A stretch of DNA of 6,413 bases, taken from contig JAQTTS010000122.1 in NCBI GenBank assembly GCA_028710655.1, forward strand, positions 1 to 6,413, in the 5' to 3' direction. Positions 5,612-6,413 of the stretch are shown here, piece after piece; within the stretch, counting starts at the first letter, position 1; every line of letters starts with the position of its first letter. A model generated the notes under the pieces. The model was not told the DNA's origin. It saw only the letters and a list, made by a program, of their open reading frames with translations, and did not search any database. The position numbers were made by a program, and so were the translations under genes. This stretch comes from Dehalococcoidales bacterium. GTDB lineage: Bacteria > Chloroflexota > Dehalococcoidia > Dehalococcoidales > UBA5760.

Positions 5612-5658
5612 AGGTCAATACTTTCCTTTGTAGACAATAATGATAAGAATACTACCAC

Positions 5659-5688
5659 ACTATACTACACTACGACAAAACGCTTCAA
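5659..5688 (-). promoter_or_regulatory. Putative promoter for the PKD-like lipoprotein gene
   Basis: Read on the minus strand, TTGAAG at 5688-5683, an 18-base spacer and TATAGT at 5664-5659 match 4 of 6 and 5 of 6 consensus bases. An overlapping alternative is TTGTCG, 18 bases, TAGTAT. The region between the RNase PH stop and this gene is AT-rich compared with both neighbours, which supports a promoter there. Confidence 0.45.
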
Positions 5689-5717
5689 GCCGAGGCAACA
5701 AGGGATCAGAAGGCCAT

Positions 5718-6413
5718 CTAGACCAGCTTGAGCGCTTCCTCCTGGGCCTGAAGTAACCGCTGGATGCCCTTTTCCGCCAGGGTGATCAGGGAGTCAACAG
5801 CCTCCCTGGGAAAAGGCCTGCCTTCCGCCGTCCCTTGAATCTCAACAAACTCACCCTTACCCGTCATGACCACATTAAAGTCCACCGCAGCGCTGGAATC
5901 CTCATCGTAGCACAGGTCGAGCATAATATTGCTGTGAATGATGCCGACGCTGGTAGCGGCTATCGCGCTCCGAAAGGGGATGGATGATATTATTCCCATA
6001 TCGACCATGGTCCGCGCCGCCTGATACAGGGCGACATAAGCGCCGGTAATGGCAGCCGTTCTGGTGCCGCCATCAGCCTGAAGCACATCACAGTCCACGA
6101 TCAGAGTCCTCTCCCCCAGCACGCTGAGGTCGGTTACAGCCCGCAGCGAGCGCCCGATCAGGCGCTGTATCTCCTGGTTCCTCCCCGTCACCCCGCCCAG
6201 CGAGGAGTCCCGCCGGGTACGGGTGGAGGTGGCGCGGGGCAGCATGGCATATTCCGCAGTAACCCAGCCGCTGCCACCACCCTTCAGGAAAGGCGGCACC
6301 TTATCATCGACACTCACCGCACTCAGCACCCGGGTCTTGCCCAGCTCTATCAGCGCCGAGCCATCGGCAAACTCCTGATATCCGGGCAGTATCTTGATCG
6401 GCCTCATTTCGTC
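5718..6413 (-). CDS. rph: Ribonuclease PH (5' end outside window)
   Basis: RNase PH is a phosphate-dependent 3'-to-5' exoribonuclease that trims tRNA 3' ends in the cytoplasm as a hexameric ring. Counting from the first in-window Met (6407), visible signatures are WVTAEYAMLPRAT at 48-60, GRNQEIQRLIGRSLRA at 75-90 and the family motif CDVLQADGGTRTAAITG at 106-122, where R116 and R76 correspond to the phosphate-binding arginines. DEDSSAAVDFNVV at 168-180 holds the catalytic aspartates (D170, D176), and VEIQGTAEG follows. That ATG is not the true start: the frame stays open upstream with Asp-Glu, and family members begin about ten residues earlier with a segment ending in [QE]xRP[VI]K, so about eight residues are missing. 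It ends at TAG 5718-5720. Base composition is GC-rich, as expected for a core gene. Confidence 0.96.
   Translation of the reverse strand, partial: DEMRPIKILPGYQEFADGSALIELGKTRVLSAVSVDDKVPPFLKGGGSGWVTAEYAMLPRATSTRTRRDSSLGGVTGRNQEIQRLIGRSLRAVTDLSVLGERTLIVDCDVLQADGGTRTAAITGAYVALYQAARTMVDMGIISSIPFRSAIAATSVGIIHSNIMLDLCYDEDSSAAVDFNVVMTGKGEFVEIQGTAEGRPFPREAVDSLITLAEKGIQRLLQAQEEALKLV

Noticed and set aside
4787..5731. Open frame of 314 codons on the plus strand opposite the PKD-like lipoprotein gene
   Set aside because: It starts inside the membrane protein gene, has no ribosome site, and its translation has no recognisable fold. The minus strand has a signal peptide and clear domain repeats, so this is a shadow of that gene.

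Overview
The window looks like part of a Chloroflexota (Dehalococcoidia-type) chromosome. This rests on style rather than a marker match: a TRAP solute-binding lipoprotein with a long Pro/Thr/Glu linker, a small Gly/Ala-rich membrane protein, a PKD-like lipoprotein, and an RNase PH whose N-terminal region resembles that group. No rRNA, tRNA, CRISPR array, insertion sequence or phage gene was seen.

Left part (1-3541), AT-rich between genes and probably accessory. A NarL/LuxR-type response regulator runs off the left edge on the minus strand. Divergent from it, across about 625 gene-free bases, lies a DctP-family TRAP solute-binding lipoprotein (846-1973). That gap holds a plausible promoter for each direction, an 18-bp palindrome and a long bulged hairpin in the lipoprotein gene's leader. 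A GC-rich hairpin follows the lipoprotein gene. Then comes an enolase-superfamily enzyme of the mandelate racemase/acid-sugar dehydratase type (2175-3362), closed by a clear terminator at 3512-3541. The likely theme is capture of a carboxylated (sugar-acid-like) compound outside the cell and its dehydration inside. No TRAP membrane subunits are present, so the binding protein is an orphan within this window.

Right part (3757-6413), GC-richer and more housekeeping-like. A divergent, LID-less adenylate-kinase-like P-loop protein (minus) sits back to back with a 126-residue membrane protein (plus) that has a well-formed sigma-70-type promoter. A GC-only hairpin separates that gene from a convergent lipoprotein with two tandem PKD/Ig-like domains (minus). 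RNase PH (minus) lies upstream of the lipoprotein gene and runs off the right edge; the first ATG in the window is internal to it.

Nothing here can be called a new biological system with confidence. The best leads are the orphan TRAP binding protein paired with the dehydratase, the structured leader in front of it with a three-codon ORF under an excellent Shine-Dalgarno, an apparent Arg-to-Gln change at the family's usual carboxylate-binding position, and the LID-less nucleotide kinase.
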